Below are positions 28,962-38,290 of a DNA stretch of 64,000 nt, piece by piece; within the stretch, counting starts at the first letter, position 1; every line of letters begins with the position of its first letter. The DNA is from BOG-908 sp965198825 (lineage in GTDB: Bacteria; Pseudomonadota; Alphaproteobacteria; Acetobacterales; Acetobacteraceae), in the NCBI GenBank assembly GCA_965198825.1, contig CBDAQB010000003.1, positions 1,612,001 to 1,676,000 on the forward strand, read 5' to 3'. The translations under genes and the position numbers were made by a program. The notes under the pieces are model-generated. The model searched no databases. It was not told the DNA's origin and saw only the letters and a list, made by a program, of their open reading frames with translations.

Positions 28962-29129
28962 ATGGCGACGCACGTTCTGGATTTCGGCGAGATCGATGCG
29001 CTGGATGAGATCAGCGGCGATGAGCAATATGTCCTAGTTTGGTGCAACACGCATAAAAAGCACGAATGGCACTGGGTGAACCGAGAGCTAACCGGTATGC
29101 AAGGTCTCTCGCGACCGGATGGGTCATGA
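28962..29129 (+). CDS. 55-residue small protein, unknown
   Basis: The ATG at 28962 follows a GAGG site at 7 nt and the frame closes with TGA at 29127-29129. The product is acidic at the N-terminus (FGEIDALDEISGDEQYVLV) and then rich in His/Trp (HKKHEWHWVNREL). I do not recognise a family. The good ribosome site and biased composition favour a real small gene, but there is no further support. Confidence 0.35.
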   Translation: MATHVLDFGEIDALDEISGDEQYVLVWCNTHKKHEWHWVNRELTGMQGLSRPDGS

Positions 29130-29224
29130 GAGCGCCGGCAGCCGCGTCCGAATGACCGCTTCTGGCAGCCTGCCCATGCCGGCTAAGTGGCTGAGATTGG
29201 CGCAAAGCCCAATACCTCTCGGCC

Positions 29225-32191
29225 TTACAGGTTGGAGTGGAAGAACCCCGCAGAGAATGGGTGGCTCTCCCAGTCATTTACCAGCACGCTGTCCGAGTGC
29301 GCCGGTGGATCACCGATGATCAGATCAGCGAAGTAGCCCGAGCCAGCAGCGCTTGTGTTGACTTGCAGGGTTGCCTGCAAGGTCAATTGGTCCGCACCGA
29401 GGGGCATGCCTGCAACCAGGGAACCGATGTCGAGCGCATGATCGGCAAAATAGGTTTGTGCGGCGCCTAAGGTCGTAAATGTCTGGTTGATTTCGGCGTG
29501 TCCGTCGGCCGTGAGATCGAACACCATGCTGGTGAAGCCCGATCCGGCCGACGTGCCATGATAGAGGCCGAGCAGCAGGTCGCCCCGCGCGGAGAGCTGG
29601 GTGAGATCAGCCGTCGCGCTCACCGTGCTGGTCGTGCTTTGCGCCGCACCGCCGCCGCCTGCGGAGTGCGCGCCACCGAGTTCGGCAATGGCGAAGATGC
29701 TTGGAGAGGCGCGGAACGCCGCCTTGATGTCCGGCTCGCCGGAGAGCACGGCCGTGACGCTGGCCGTGGACGGAGAGCCGGTGATGAACGCGGCGCCCTG
29801 CACGGCACTGACGAAGCCTGGCGAGGCGCCGCCGATCCTCGTGAAGGCTTCGCCGCTCGCAGCACCTGCGACAGTGCCGCTGGTAGAGGCAGACTCGTTC
29901 ACGACAAGATTTCTGTTCGCGTAAGAAGCGGTCGATGCGGAGAAGCTGCCGGAGAGGCTGTTTCCGGCGGCCGTAGCAGTGGCCGTGCCGGAGGTGCTGC
30001 CGCCACCGCCGACGGCATGGGCGTTGGCGATTGCCGACGCGCCCCCGGTTGCGTTGGCGACGGCAGTTGCTGATCCGCCGACTGCGGTCTGCGTGCCACC
30101 AATGCCACTCCCGCCGTTGCCGCCATTGGCATTGCTGGAGAGGTTGACGCTGCCGGCACCGTTGATGGTGAGGGTGGAGGCTGCAGCACCGCCTGTGCCG
30201 CCCTTCGACCCAGAAGTGTTGCTGCCGCCACTTCCGCCGGTGACGTATTGGGTGACGGCAATGGATGTACTTTTGCTGGCGGACTTCGTATCGTCCAAGC
30301 TCAGCGTGCCGGCGGCTTTGCCACCCGCGCCAGACACGCCACCCGCGGTGCCCCCACCGGTGCCACCGTTGACCGTCTGATACAGGCTCAGCGTGCCGCC
30401 CGCCGTGGTGCCCATGGCGCCATTGCTCAGAGTCTCGGCCCCACCTGCGCCACCCGACGCGCCACCACTCCCTACACCGCCCGTGCCGCCCGAAATCCTG
30501 ACGGTCGACTGCGCGCTCGTGCCGGTGGCGATTGACGCTGCCGTCGCCTGGGCCACGCCGCCAGCACCACCCGTGTTGCCCGCGCCGTCTCCTGCACCGC
30601 CAGCACCGCCCTGTGCGACGCCGCTGGCGTTTGTCGTGACACCCGCAGCCGAAGCTGTTGCCTTGGCAGCGCCGCCACGGGCGCCCGCATTGGCCGAGGC
30701 TGTATCGCCGGCCCGCCCGACGGTGGCACTGGCGTCGGCTTCAACGGCGTGCTGTCCAGCCGCGCTGACGGTGGCGGTGCCACCCAGCCCAACCGCGCCA
30801 GCGCCGGCGCCTGTATTGCCGCCCCCGGTGCCCCCGGTGGCGTCACTCTCCGCACGCAGAGAGACGCTCTCATGGCCTGCGGTTGCGTCGTCCACGGTGA
30901 GGTTGGAGGTCCCGGCACCTCCCTTGCCGGCGAGGCCGCCATCGCTAGAGCCGCCGCCGCCGCCGAAAGCGGATTGGATAAGATCGAGTGTGCCAGCCAC
31001 TGTGCTGCCGGTGACGGCGTTCGTCAGTGTGCTCGCAACCCCATTGCCCGCGGCAGCACCGGCGGTGCCGTTGCCGCCCCCACCGCCATACTGCGTTGCC
31101 GTCGCCATGGCACTGCCGGAGCCGGTAGTGGTGGCGCTGGCCTTGGCCTTGGCAGTCCCGCCATTTGCGGCTGCGTTGCTGCTTCCCGCCCCGCCACCGC
31201 CATAGCCGCCGTGCGCTGTCGCTGCGCCGGTCGCGGCGGCACCCATAGCGGCGGCTGTCGCCGTGGCAGAAGCACCGGCGGCTCCGTCACCGTTGCCGGA
31301 GTCGCCACCACCGGTGCCACCGAGTGCCGACGCGTTGGCGGTCACCTGGTGCGCGCCAGTGAGGGTCGTGACGGCAGTGCCAGCAGCGCCTTTCTGTGCG
31401 GCGGAGTTGGGGCCGCCACCGCCATCGCCGCCTAAGGCGGTCGTGCCCGCGGTGATCTGCTGGCTGGTGGATTCACTGACAGTGAGATCGGAGATGGCGG
31501 CGCCGGCTGTGCCCGCGCTGCCGCCCGCGTCGTAGCAGGCACCCCCTGAGCCGCCGATGGCGGTCTGGCCAAGTGTGAGCGCGCCGCCGTTTGTCGATCC
31601 GCTGACGGCATTGCGCTGGGTGATGGAAGCGCCCGCTCCGGCGTTGCCACCGCCGAGGGTCGCGCCGCCATTGCCTGCTGTGGCGTTCACGCTGGCGCTC
31701 GCACTGTAGCCAGCGCCCCCTGCGACGGCGCGGGCCGTCGCCGATACCTTGCCGCCCGCGCCGGCGAGGTGGTTCGGATCGATCGATCGGCCGCCGCCAC
31801 CGCCTTGCGCGCTGGTGGTGGCTGAAGCGCCTCCCGTCGTGTTCGTGTCCACCGAAGAAGCCGTAGCGGCTCCGCCATCGGCGCCGCCGGTGCCGACACC
31901 GTTTGGGGCACCTAGCCCGGCATAGCCGCTGCCGCCCCCCGACCCGCCGGTGGCGCTAGCGCCGGCGCCGGAATAGGCCGCGGCGCTGACCGTCTCCTGC
32001 ACCTTGGCCATCGCGGCGCCGCCTACCGCGCCTGCACCGCCGTTGCCGCCACCACCGTCGTAGTTGCCGGTGATGGGATTGACGTTGCCGTTCGCCCCGG
32101 TCCCGCCGACGCCGCCCGTCCCGCCTGTCGCCGTGCCGGTATTCGAGAGATCAAACCGCGGCTGCTGAGGCGCTCGTTCGCAGCGGACCAA
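29225..32191 (-). CDS. glycine-rich repeat protein, N-terminally truncated
   Basis: A frame of 988 codons rich in Gly, Ala, Ser and Thr with many GG-x-GG turns. Three long units of about 196 residues start near residues 197, 394 and 590. Each opens with a T-x-x-G-x-L-x-L-x-Q segment (GALTLGQT, GTLDLIQS, GTLSLYQT), then GG-rich sequence and a short S/D-L-T/S-V/L-x-D/E strand. The C-terminal 200 residues are less repetitive (VFDLTADGHAEINQTFTTLG ... LTLQATLQVNTSAAGSGYFADLIIGDPP). It looks like a surface or secreted beta-helical protein. The first 15 residues are unlike the rest and there is no signal peptide, so the true N-terminus is missing and replaced at the junction near 32145-32190 with SDR-like sequence. 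Confidence 0.65.
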   Translation of the reverse strand: MVRCERAPQQPRFDLSNTGTATGGTGGVGGTGANGNVNPITGNYDGGGGNGGAGAVGGAAMAKVQETVSAAAYSGAGASATGGSGGGSGYAGLGAPNGVGTGGADGGAATASSVDTNTTGGASATTSAQGGGGGRSIDPNHLAGAGGKVSATARAVAGGAGYSASASVNATAGNGGATLGGGNAGAGASITQRNAVSGSTNGGALTLGQTAIGGSGGACYDAGGSAGTAGAAISDLTVSESTSQQITAGTTALGGDGGGGPNSAAQKGAAGTAVTTLTGAHQVTANASALGGTGGGDSGNGDGAAGASATATAAAMGAAATGAATAHGGYGGGGAGSSNAAANGGTAKAKASATTTGSGSAMATATQYGGGGGNGTAGAAAGNGVASTLTNAVTGSTVAGTLDLIQSAFGGGGGSSDGGLAGKGGAGTSNLTVDDATAGHESVSLRAESDATGGTGGGNTGAGAGAVGLGGTATVSAAGQHAVEADASATVGRAGDTASANAGARGGAAKATASAAGVTTNASGVAQGGAGGAGDGAGNTGGAGGVAQATAASIATGTSAQSTVRISGGTGGVGSGGASGGAGGAETLSNGAMGTTAGGTLSLYQTVNGGTGGGTAGGVSGAGGKAAGTLSLDDTKSASKSTSIAVTQYVTGGSGGSNTSGSKGGTGGAAASTLTINGAGSVNLSSNANGGNGGSGIGGTQTAVGGSATAVANATGGASAIANAHAVGGGGSTSGTATATAAGNSLSGSFSASTASYANRNLVVNESASTSGTVAGAASGEAFTRIGGASPGFVSAVQGAAFITGSPSTASVTAVLSGEPDIKAAFRASPSIFAIAELGGAHSAGGGGAAQSTTSTVSATADLTQLSARGDLLLGLYHGTSAGSGFTSMVFDLTADGHAEINQTFTTLGAAQTYFADHALDIGSLVAGMPLGADQLTLQATLQVNTSAAGSGYFADLIIGDPPAHSDSVLVNDWESHPFSAGFFHSNL

Positions 32192-32193
32192 AC

Positions 32194-32628
32194 GTGAACT
32201 ACTCGCCTAACACGGCGTATGCCGACGCGAAGCTCATGATCGCCTGGTGGGCCGAGGCGCTGGCGCGCCGGCTACCTTCAGGTCTGGCCGTCTACGCTGT
32301 CTCGCCCGGTGCGTCGAACGCCACCAACGTCGCGCGAAACGCTGGCCCGTTGCTGAAGTATCTGATGATTCCGATCGTGAACCTCATTCCCGGCATGAAT
32401 CAGACGCCGGAGGTTGCGGCCAGTCGCTACATCCAGGCGTCGGGGTTCGGAACCGACGTCTCAGGGCAATTCTTCGCCTCGGCTAAAGGGAAGTTCTCAG
32501 GCCCGATGGAGCTTCAGCGAGAGCCACACCTTCATGTTCGTGCCTGCCAGGAAGCCGCATGGCAGGCCGTCGTCAAAGTCTCCGGCGCCGACATGTCTCG
32601 CCCGGCATCCTTGAGCGTGGTCTCCTGA
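32194..32628 (+). pseudogene. SDR C-terminal fragment
   Basis: The frame shows the second half of a short-chain dehydrogenase: a catalytic-type Y-x-x-x-K (AYADAKLMIAWWAEAL) and VYAVSPGASNATNVARN, then a C-terminal region with VAASRYIQASGF. The Rossmann half and the Ser strand are missing, and the frame begins at the broken end of the glycine-rich gene. The last residues after about 32530 look out of family. It is a remnant. Confidence 0.7.
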
Positions 32629-32712
32629 CGCCTGTCCGCCGTCGCATAGCTGAAATATCATCCAGAATTGTCGAAAAGTCCACAGGCGCAATGGCGTTCG
32701 AGGAGAATGTGA

Positions 32713-32976
32713 ATGGCACGGTATCAAGATAAGAAGGTGGTGATCCTCGGCGGCACCAGCGGCATGGGTCTCGCGACGGCGAGGAAGCTCCTCGATGGAG
32801 GCGCGCGCGTTCTGGTGACAGGCCGCTCGCCGAAGCGGCTGCCGACCACCCAAAACCAGAAGACAACCGCTAGGCGATCAAGATTAGAAGTATCACGGCC
32901 TAAGCTCCTGTTTGTGAGAGAGCGTCTGCCAGCACGGGTCCCAAGAGTCGCAAAACTTCTACGGGTATCTTTGTAG
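32713..32976 (+). pseudogene. SDR N-terminal fragment
   Basis: It starts MARYQDKKVVILGGTSGMGLA, the SDR nucleotide-binding motif (GGTSGMG), and keeps strand 2 (GARVLVTGRSPKRL). After about residue 46 (base 32850) the sequence becomes unrelated and basic. Only the first quarter of an SDR gene is left. It is preceded by GAGGAGAATGTGA, an adequate ribosome site. Confidence 0.7.
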
Positions 32977-33522
32977 TTTCGAAGGTGCGTTGTTCGGGCC
33001 TCAAATAAGCGTAAAAGCCCGCGGAGGTTGGGGAGGACGGGTGGCCAAACTCAAGCACGGGCACGCCTTGGACCATCACGGTCGCGCTGGGTGAGCCTGG
33101 AAGAAACTGGTGAAGGAGCACGGTAAAGCGGAGGGCAACCAGAGCGTCGCCGTAGGGCTCACTGCCTGACCCCGCTAAGTCCTCAATTACCCGCTCAAGG
33201 AAGTAATCTAGCCTGTTGGCGGAGTGCAGTGCGTCCCCAAAGAGGGCAAGCGGCGTGTCCTCTGCGTTCAAGCTTCTAACCATGGCCTGTTGGCCGCCGT
33301 ATTCCGCAAGGATCTGCGCAGCGGCCTTTGGCGTCGCATGCGGAGCTGACAAGGCGACGACCAGGTTGACAAGGTGCCTCGCAGTGACTGCCCGGCTATC
33401 CCAGTCCGGCCACAGATCCGGGCCCGCGCAATGCAGCGCGTTGGCTGTTTGCTCGACCACTCGGGCGTGCGAAGTCCGGTCACGATCTCTACGGCCTTGA
33501 TGGCAAAGCCTACGCTTAGCAT
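32900..33522 (-). pseudogene. hypothetical helical protein, probably frameshifted
   Basis: A helical product of 186 codons (33460 down to 32900) reads well but has no good start. A frame immediately upstream (ATG at 33522) encodes MLSVGFAIKAVEIVTG, which appears to be its N-terminus in another frame, so an indel near 33470 is likely. No family is recognised. The body has repeated Leu/Ala helices (LVNLVVALSAPHATPKAAAQIL, DALVALRFTVLLHQFL). Confidence 0.45.
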
Positions 33523-33610
33523 TGTTGCCTTATCTAGATGTTCTTGCGCGCAGCTTCAACTAACTCATACAGGTATCTCGATCCATACTGACTTGCTCAC
33601 CCATAAACGA

Positions 33611-35227
33611 CTAAGGCTCACCAGCAAGCTTAGGAAGGAGGAAGGACATAAGCGGCGTGCCGATACCCGTGACTAGATCGTAACCGCTGCCCGCCATGTC
33701 GCCATTCTCGCCAGCGGTAATATCAGTGAAGCCCCTTGTTGAGATAAGTTTGTAGATGCGCGGATTTAACGGTCCCAATGTGGATTTGCTGGCGGCGAGC
33801 CTAGTGTCGTTGATGAGGCCTATATAAGCCGCCATCAATGGTGCGCCGACCGAGGTACCGCCGTCCTGTTCTTCCTTTCCGCGAAAGACAATCAGCACGC
33901 CAGTGTTCGGGTCTCCGAGTATCGCGAGATCCGGCACAGCACGTCGAGTAGCAAGTTTAATGTCCTTCTGATATCCGGGAGTGGTGAACACAGTGCTGAG
34001 GCCGCCGCCGCTCGAGCCATCATCAACGCAAGTCTTCACTGTATCGCTACAGCTCCATCCGGTCTGGCTAATCTGAGTTGGACTGGAGAAGGTGAGCGAG
34101 GTGGCGCCGACGCCAGTGACGTACGGGTCTGAGGCAGGATAGAGTGTCTGCACTTTGCCGGTATCGCAGCCATAGATACCACTGTCACCACTGGCGGCAA
34201 AGAGGGATGCACCCATCGCAATTATGGCGGAAAAATACTGGTGTTCCGTACGTATCTCGCTGCGGCCATATTCTGCCTCGCACCCGCCAAAACTCATTGA
34301 GACCTGCGTAATTGCGACACCAGACTGCATATCACTTATCAACTTTTCGAAATCATCGTCGACATAGTTAAGATCTGTCGAGCCATAAACGCGAACTTTT
34401 CCAGCCGGCGCGAACGCGCTTGCGACTTCGGTGTCGAGCGTCTCCTCACCAGTAGGCGAAGGCATTGTCCCGAAAAATGTTTGAATAAAGCTGATGTTGG
34501 AGAGCGACTGCGGAACATTGGTCACGTCCCAATATGTGGTAAGATCTGAGGTGAGCGGAAAAGTGTCGATAATGACCGCTGTGGTCGAGCGTTCACCTGT
34601 GCTGCTAAGTCGTTTGGCCGCGTAGGCCTGGTTCACGCTGGACGGGGTGAAAGGTGGCTCGGGAATGGACGCGGATGCCGCGACCGCGGCGCGGCGCACT
34701 ATGAGCTTATGCGGTTGTATCTGCGGCTGTAGTCGATTGATCCCGAGTACCACACCCGCGAAGGCAGCGGGAATGCTTGGAATGCTATCGGCTGAGATAT
34801 ACGGCTCGCCATTTATCAAGATGCTTGAAAAATGCACATCGAACAGACTGGAGATCTGGCCAATTGTGCCGGCAAAATCGATCGTGAGACGGCTACTATG
34901 GGTCTGCTCAATGGTCATGCCGTTTGCGATCAACCATGCAAGAACGGACTCGTATTGGGCTGGTTGAGGGAGGTAGGTGGTGTCCAGCATAGCCGACGAA
35001 ACTCGCCGATGTTGCAGGCTAAGTATTTCGAGCGAGCGGAAGTTACGCATACGGAATGCAATCGCGACGTGCATTAGAGCGTCTGGATTCGCTTGGCCAA
35101 CCACCTTCGTGTCAGGACGGAGCGGTTGAACACTTTCGGGTAGCGAGACTGAAGCCGCGCGAGTAGTAACAGCCGATCCAAGAAGCAGAATAGCTAGCAT
35201 CGCAGTCAACACGGCAGTGGCACGCAT
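33611..35227 (-). CDS. S53-family serine-carboxyl peptidase (sedolisin/kumamolisin)
   Basis: A 538-residue exported peptidase. It has a signal peptide (MRATAVLTAMLAILLLGSAVTTRA), then a pro-kumamolisin activation domain to about residue 190, then the catalytic domain. The triad is visible as Glu and Asp in EETLDTEVA (about 261-265) and Ser in GGTSVGAP (about 459). The oxyanion Asp is in AASGDSGIYG (about 345). The C-terminal calcium site is seen in DITAGENG ... GSGYDLVTGIGTP. Such enzymes are acid-active endopeptidases, which fits an acid-loving host. The ATG at 35227 is best placed for GGAG 6 nt upstream. Confidence 0.93.
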   Translation of the reverse strand: MRATAVLTAMLAILLLGSAVTTRAASVSLPESVQPLRPDTKVVGQANPDALMHVAIAFRMRNFRSLEILSLQHRRVSSAMLDTTYLPQPAQYESVLAWLIANGMTIEQTHSSRLTIDFAGTIGQISSLFDVHFSSILINGEPYISADSIPSIPAAFAGVVLGINRLQPQIQPHKLIVRRAAVAASASIPEPPFTPSSVNQAYAAKRLSSTGERSTTAVIIDTFPLTSDLTTYWDVTNVPQSLSNISFIQTFFGTMPSPTGEETLDTEVASAFAPAGKVRVYGSTDLNYVDDDFEKLISDMQSGVAITQVSMSFGGCEAEYGRSEIRTEHQYFSAIIAMGASLFAASGDSGIYGCDTGKVQTLYPASDPYVTGVGATSLTFSSPTQISQTGWSCSDTVKTCVDDGSSGGGLSTVFTTPGYQKDIKLATRRAVPDLAILGDPNTGVLIVFRGKEEQDGGTSVGAPLMAAYIGLINDTRLAASKSTLGPLNPRIYKLISTRGFTDITAGENGDMAGSGYDLVTGIGTPLMSFLLPKLAGEP

Positions 35228-35338
35228 CATGCTCTCCGGATCTGGATAACGGCTCAGGCCGTCTCGGTGCCGGAACACTGACCTACGGAACAGTATTGTT
35301 CAAGCAAACTCGGCGGCGCCTAATCTGTTTATGTTGAA

Positions 35339-36004
35339 TCAGCTCTGCACCCTCGCAAGCGTGCGGCGAACTGCGGTTGCGGTCCAGGCCCCACCCTGAG
35401 CAGTCGTGACGCCCAAAGCGGTGAGCTCACGGGCCATTGCACTCAATGAAAGACCGTCCGCCTCCATCTTAGCAAAGGTAGCCTGTAGGCATGCAGCGAA
35501 GGCGTTGGCCTTTGCCTGTTTGGCTGCGACACCGGCAGTGTAGCTGACCTTTGGTCCACCCCTGTAGCCGCCTAGGAGCTTGCCGTGAGCCTTTGAGGCC
35601 GCAAGTGAGGCTTTCGTGCGCGCGGAGATCTGTTCTCGCTCATGCTCGGCCACAGCAGCGAGGATGTGGATTGTGAACTTGGTGGCGTGTGGGTTATCGC
35701 ATGCCACGAACTCAACGCCACTCTCCATCAGGTTTGCGAGAAACGCCACGTTTCGTGTCAGCCGGTCCAGTTTTGCAATTACCAGCGTGGCGTTGGTCAA
35801 TCGACAGAGCTCCATGGCCTTTCCGAGCTGCGGCCGATCCGCACGCTTGCCGCTCTCAACCTCCACGAACTCGGCACCCATGGTCCAGGCGCCGCCGTTA
35901 AGGTAAGCCAACACCGCAGATCTCTGCGCATCAAGTCCAAGACCGCTTCGTCCTTGTTTGGCAGTGGACACGCGGTAATAAGCGACAACCCGACCTTTCG
36001 ACAC
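35339..36004 (-). CDS. serine recombinase (resolvase/invertase family)
   Basis: A 221-residue site-specific recombinase. The catalytic Ser lies in VAYYRVSTAKQGRSGLGLDAQ near the N-terminus, and LVIAKLDRLTRNVAFL and EREQISARTKASL are the other conserved core motifs. The C-terminal part has a helix-turn-helix-like segment (GLSLSAMARELTALGVTTAQGGAWTATAVRRTLAR) as in small resolvases that act on mobile elements. The GTG at 36004 has GGGAG 8 nt upstream; a GTG three codons earlier overlaps that site. No crossover site or partner transposase was identified. Confidence 0.9.
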   Translation of the reverse strand: MSKGRVVAYYRVSTAKQGRSGLGLDAQRSAVLAYLNGGAWTMGAEFVEVESGKRADRPQLGKAMELCRLTNATLVIAKLDRLTRNVAFLANLMESGVEFVACDNPHATKFTIHILAAVAEHEREQISARTKASLAASKAHGKLLGGYRGGPKVSYTAGVAAKQAKANAFAACLQATFAKMEADGLSLSAMARELTALGVTTAQGGAWTATAVRRTLARVQS

Positions 36005-36066
36005 GCTTGTCACTCCCGACTACCTTCGTTGTCGATTATGACAGGCCTCTTTGGTTCCGCACAAGG

Positions 36067-37302
36067 TCATTCTTGTGTCGGAAGTTCGCTAGTTTGCCTC
36101 ACGTGGGGATAGAGCCTCCATCCGGGAGCGGCGCGCACTTTTAAGGTTTTCCGCGTCTCCTCGCCACGGGCTATAGCGATGAGCATGCGATACCGCTGCC
36201 GGCTCTCGCGGCGAGCCTTGGTAAAGCGTCCATGCTTAGTGTTGCCATGGCGAGGAGAGGTGTAATCGCCCTTTGGAGACGCTCGGAGCTGCCAGAAGCC
36301 AAGCCAACCCGAGAATAAGACGCCGTTAAGAATATTCTGCGCCAAGACCGGTATTAAGCTCCCATACCGTTCTCTGAGGTATCTACGAAGTCCGCCGCAT
36401 CCCGGTAGAGAGCGTCGCCAATGCTCTGCACGGCCGGTGCCGGTCGAATTAAGCGCCTCGTCTCCCACGCCAAATCCGGTAAACCACTCGCCGCCTGTCA
36501 GCTTGCCCTGCGCCTTCAGGTAGTTCATTGCGGCCAGCAAATCGAAAGTCCCTGCATGGATCGGCGCGGTGTTGCCGTTCGTGTCCACAGGCCGGAATTG
36601 GTAGTAGGGCACGCCCTGGCTGTTCGAAGGCTGGTAGGTAACTTTCCAGTTGATCGCAGGCGTCGAGCCGATGGGCGCGCTGGTGTAGGTGCCGACAACC
36701 GCCAAGCCATTCAGGAAGCCCGTAACGGTCGTGGGAGCCGGGTCGAGATAGACCTGGATCTCTTTGCTGATCGTAGCCGTCGAGCCCGCTGAAGACGTGA
36801 AAACAAACTGATCAAGCGTGAGATTTCCCGCGTTCGTCTGCGTAGGGTAGGTGAATTTGAAAGTGACGTTTGCCGCGGTGAGGTTGTTGATCGTGGACGG
36901 CGAGATCAGGGCCGTGTTGTCCAGGTAGTTCCCGTAATCCATGAAGACGAAGGAGCGAACGCCGGTGTTGCCGTCGCTTGGGTATGTGGTCGAGAACAGG
37001 CTGCCGCTCGGGAAGTTGGCCGTGCCCTGGATGGAGTTGCTGTTCGCGTGCGTGGTGTCGTTGATGTGGAAGATCGCGGTCCACGGGCCTGAGGCGATGC
37101 GGTCGTTGGAGTAGCCGGGCGGTCCGCTTTGGGTGGTGCCATCGGAGGTCTCTAAGACGCTCGCGGTGTAGACCGGACTGATCGGCGCCGGGATATAGCC
37201 GAAGCCTCCCCCCTGTAGTGGTAGAACAACGACTTGAGCCGTCGCTACGTATGAGATTATGAGGGCGATAGAGGTTAGAAACCACAATCGACAGTTCTTC
37301 AC
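36067..37302 (-). CDS. exported protein of unknown family with a mismatched C-terminus
   Basis: A 411-codon frame. The GTG start overlaps the acyltransferase stop by four bases. Residues 1-23 form a signal peptide (LWFLTSIALIISYVATAQ) and the next 280 or so read as a Thr/Ser/Asn-rich secreted beta protein (WTAIFHINDTTHANSNSIQG, AANVTFKFTYPTQTNAGNL). From about residue 300 the composition changes to Arg-rich. The last 60 residues (PRHGNTKHGRFTKARRESRQRYR ...) look like a different small alphaproteobacterial protein family. A frameshift or fusion near 36420 is therefore likely. No enzymatic motif is seen. Confidence 0.5.
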   Translation of the reverse strand: MKNCRLWFLTSIALIISYVATAQVVVLPLQGGGFGYIPAPISPVYTASVLETSDGTTQSGPPGYSNDRIASGPWTAIFHINDTTHANSNSIQGTANFPSGSLFSTTYPSDGNTGVRSFVFMDYGNYLDNTALISPSTINNLTAANVTFKFTYPTQTNAGNLTLDQFVFTSSAGSTATISKEIQVYLDPAPTTVTGFLNGLAVVGTYTSAPIGSTPAINWKVTYQPSNSQGVPYYQFRPVDTNGNTAPIHAGTFDLLAAMNYLKAQGKLTGGEWFTGFGVGDEALNSTGTGRAEHWRRSLPGCGGLRRYLRERYGSLIPVLAQNILNGVLFSGWLGFWQLRASPKGDYTSPRHGNTKHGRFTKARRESRQRYRMLIAIARGEETRKTLKVRAAPGWRLYPHVRQTSELPTQE

Positions 37303-37790
37303 GGCGGGATGCCTTCCAGTGGCGGCTTTGCGCGGTTATTAAAGGAGAGGAATTCTCGGACTGGCAGATCAAAGAGCTTTAAAGCGGCGATAGCGCACGC
37401 GATTGACGCTGCAGTTGCAAATCCCATAAGCGCCCAAGGACTTAGCTGACCGGCCAACTCATACTGTGCACCGCGAAAGATTGGCTGATGCACCAGGTAA
37501 ATCGGGTAAGACAGATCCCCGAGCCAGCCGCAAATCACCGCCTCATGCAAAGTCATCTTGCAACATGTCGCTACTGTCACGATCAGCGGGAAGAAGACGA
37601 AAACCAGCGCGACGGCATAAGGCTTACTACCGATCGGCACGAGCAACAGGCATGCTAGCAAACCGCCGAGAAGGCCGATGGGCAAGCCTGGCAGGCTGCG
37701 CAACTCTGGTGAGCGAAACAGAAGGACGCCAAGCCAAAAAGGAAAGTTCACCCGGAGAAAGCCGAGCATGAACTGCCTTTCCTGCAGGCG
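37299..37790 (-). pseudogene. acyltransferase-3 C-terminal fragment
   Basis: About 160 residues of a membrane acyltransferase (hydrophobic segments LPIGLLGGLLACLLLVPIG and VALVFVFFPLIVTVATC). The family motif LGDLSYPIYLVHQPIF lies near the C-terminus. The N-terminal half with the catalytic His is missing. Upstream of about 37790 the frame runs into sequence that makes better sense on the opposite strand, so this is a truncated gene. Confidence 0.7.
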
Positions 37791-37937
37791 ATAGAGTCCA
37801 CCAGCTTCGACTATACGCTCGACCGCATCGAGCGACTTGAGCGGGAGGTGGCACGACTGAAGGAGGAGCTGCACCAAAGCCGGGATCCGGACGCGGGCGA
37901 TGTCCACAACGGGAGCGCCGCTGCGCCCGAACATTAA
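37775..37937 (+). pseudogene. 3' fragment of a coiled-coil protein
   Basis: A plus-strand frame without a start reads as amphipathic helix (FDYTLDRIERLEREVARLKEELHQ), then a short Gly/Ala tail and a stop at 37935-37937. Heptad-like Leu/Ile spacing supports a coiled-coil end of some gene cut at the acyltransferase junction. The family is unknown. Confidence 0.35.
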
Positions 37938-37951
37938 AAGCCGACCGGACC

Positions 37952-38290
37952 ATGCCGGTGATCAAATTTATCGCTGTCGCGCTTCCGATCGCACTTGCAG
38001 TCGTGATGATCGGAACGGGCGGCCTCAACTTCGCCGGCCCTCCATTGGCCCGAGAAAACTTCGCGCTCTGGGGCTATCCGGCCGGGTTTCACGGGGTAGC
38101 AGGCAGCCTTGGAGCGTTGATCGGATTACTTCTGCTAATCCCGCTGACATCGCACGTTGGGGCAATCGCGAGCACCATTTCATGCTCGCCGCCGTTATGA
38201 CGTTGATCCGTAGTAACGACTGGGGGCACCTGCCCCTCGCAGCGATCCTGACGGCGGCGTCAGCCGCGCGCGGTGGCGATCCTCAATGGC
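37952..38290 (+). pseudogene. DoxX-like membrane protein, frameshifted
   Basis: It begins MPVIKFIAVALPIALAVVMIGTGGLNFAGPP with a DoxX-like four-helix pattern. After GALIGLLLLIPLTSHVGAI the frame shifts, and the expected ending MTLIRSNDWGHLPLAAILTAAS appears in another frame near 38195-38270. At least one indel breaks it. Confidence 0.6.

Noticed and set aside
30393..31435. Pro/Ala/Val-rich frames opposite the glycine-rich gene
   Set aside because: These are the complementary reading of the glycine-rich repeats.
29225..32191. CRISPR-like array in the repetitive region
   Set aside because: The repeats are long coding units, not short direct repeats separated by unique spacers; no cas genes are present.
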